6,791 bases of DNA from assembly GCA_946481205.1 (NCBI GenBank), contig CAMLNB010000192.1, forward strand, positions 1 to 6,791. The letters run 5' to 3'. A program made the position numbers and the translations under genes. This document shows, in pieces, positions 6,075 through 6,791 of this stretch; position 1 is the stretch's first letter; each line of letters begins with the position of its first letter. Below the pieces are notes generated by a model. The model saw nothing but the letters and a program-made list of their open reading frames with translations. It made no database searches and was not told the origin of the DNA. Source of the DNA: an uncultured Kangiella sp. Its GTDB lineage: Bacteria > Pseudomonadota > Gammaproteobacteria > Enterobacterales > DSM-103792.

Positions 6075-6791
6075 TCAGCCCAGCTGCAGATCGAGCGGGG
6101 TTTTGCTGGTCTTGCCCGCTTCTTCCCGGGTCAGCCGCGGCACCAGAAAACCGGGTAGCAGCGGCAGCAACTCGCGGACGATGGCGCGGGCACGCTCATC
6201 GGGCACCGCAAAATGGCTGGCGCCGTGAACCTGATCGAGTTGGTTCAGGTAGTAGGGCAGCACACCACAGGCAAACAGCTTTTCCGACAGTTCGGCCAAT
6301 ACGGCGGCCGAATCGTTGATGCCGGCCAGCAGCACGGCCTGGTTGAGCAGGGTGATGCCGGCGCCGCGCAGCCGCTGCATCGCGGCGGCGACCTCGGCGT
6401 CGATCTCGTTGCCGTGGTTGCTGTGGATGACCACGACGGTCTGGAAGCGCGGGTCAGCCAGCCAGCCGAGCAACTCATCGTTGACCCGCTCCGGGATGAC
6501 AATCGGCAGCCGGGTATGGATGCGGAAGCGCTTGAGCTGCGGCAGCACGGCGAGCGTGGCGTGCAGCTCGGCGAGGTAGCTGTCGGGCGCCGCCAGCGGG
6601 TCGCCGCCGGACAGGATCACTTCATTCACTTCCGGATGCCGGCCGATGTAATCGGCAACGGCGGCAAAGCCTTTGCGGCCCATCCGATTGTCGTCGTAGG
6701 GGAAATGCCGGCGGAAGCAGTAGCGGCAGTTGATGGCGCAGGCACCGGTGGTGATCAGCAGCACCCGCGACCGGTACTTGTGCAGCAGGCC
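6075..6791 (-). CDS. epmB: EF-P beta-lysylation lysine 2,3-aminomutase EpmB (N-terminus outside window)
   Basis: The C-terminal 238 residues of a radical-SAM, PLP-dependent lysine 2,3-aminomutase are present. In E. coli, EpmB (YjeK) converts (S)-alpha-lysine to (R)-beta-lysine, which EpmA attaches to elongation factor P to relieve ribosome stalling at polyproline. Visible motifs in fragment numbering: the GLLHKY lead-in, the radical-SAM cluster CAINCRYC (C18, C22, C25) followed by FRRHFPY, SGGDP (61-65), the RIHTRLPIVIP strand, LLNQAVLL, and a C-terminal SKTPLDLQL in which K230 aligns with the PLP lysine of clostridial lysine aminomutase. E. coli EpmB has about 342 residues, so about 100 are cut off by the window edge. 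The motifs are closer to EpmB than to catabolic KamA. An efp gene would be expected nearby, outside the window. Confidence 0.95.
   Translation of the reverse strand, partial: GLLHKYRSRVLLITTGACAINCRYCFRRHFPYDDNRMGRKGFAAVADYIGRHPEVNEVILSGGDPLAAPDSYLAELHATLAVLPQLKRFRIHTRLPIVIPERVNDELLGWLADPRFQTVVVIHSNHGNEIDAEVAAAMQRLRGAGITLLNQAVLLAGINDSAAVLAELSEKLFACGVLPYYLNQLDQVHGASHFAVPDERARAIVRELLPLLPGFLVPRLTREEAGKTSKTPLDLQLG

Overview
The window looks like chromosomal DNA of a moderately GC-rich gammaproteobacterium. The markers are a SerB phosphatase divergent from an AhpA/YtjB-like membrane protein, a FimX-type cyclic-di-GMP receptor of the type IV pilus system, and an EpmB lysine 2,3-aminomutase. From memory, serB next to fimX also occurs in Pseudomonas aeruginosa, so a Pseudomonas-like or related lineage is plausible. 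The genus cannot be fixed from this sequence. I see no mobile elements, tRNA or rRNA genes, or CRISPR arrays, and all five genes read as intact coding frames (two are cut by the window edges).

Layout. Positions 1-740 (minus) hold the N-terminal part of a two-TM, HAMP-containing membrane protein. A 141-bp divergent intergenic region follows, with a plausible promoter for the leftward gene and a clear ribosome binding site for serB. serB (882-1841, plus) ends in a strong, symmetrical terminator hairpin (1852-1883) that is shared with a convergent gene pair on the minus strand. That pair is transcribed right to left: first a 613-residue protein with a helical N-terminal half and a degenerate PilZ-like segment (4040-5881), then fimX (1910-3985; REC-PAS-GGDEF-EAL, all enzymatic motifs degenerate). 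Upstream of the pair is a 193-bp gap with small inverted repeats but no clear promoter, then the C-terminal 238 residues of epmB (6075-6791, minus, cut by the window edge).

How the genes work together. serB makes serine and epmB modifies elongation factor P; neither has an obvious functional link to the other genes. The interesting unit is the two-gene minus-strand cluster. FimX proteins are catalytically dead c-di-GMP receptors that promote type IV pilus assembly. In Xanthomonas, FimX works through a PilZ protein that contacts the PilB ATPase. Here the gene directly upstream of fimX encodes a large, little-described protein with a PilZ-like NxSxxG motif, so it is a reasonable candidate for a FimX partner or a second arm of the same c-di-GMP circuit. 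That link is inference from gene order and motifs only.
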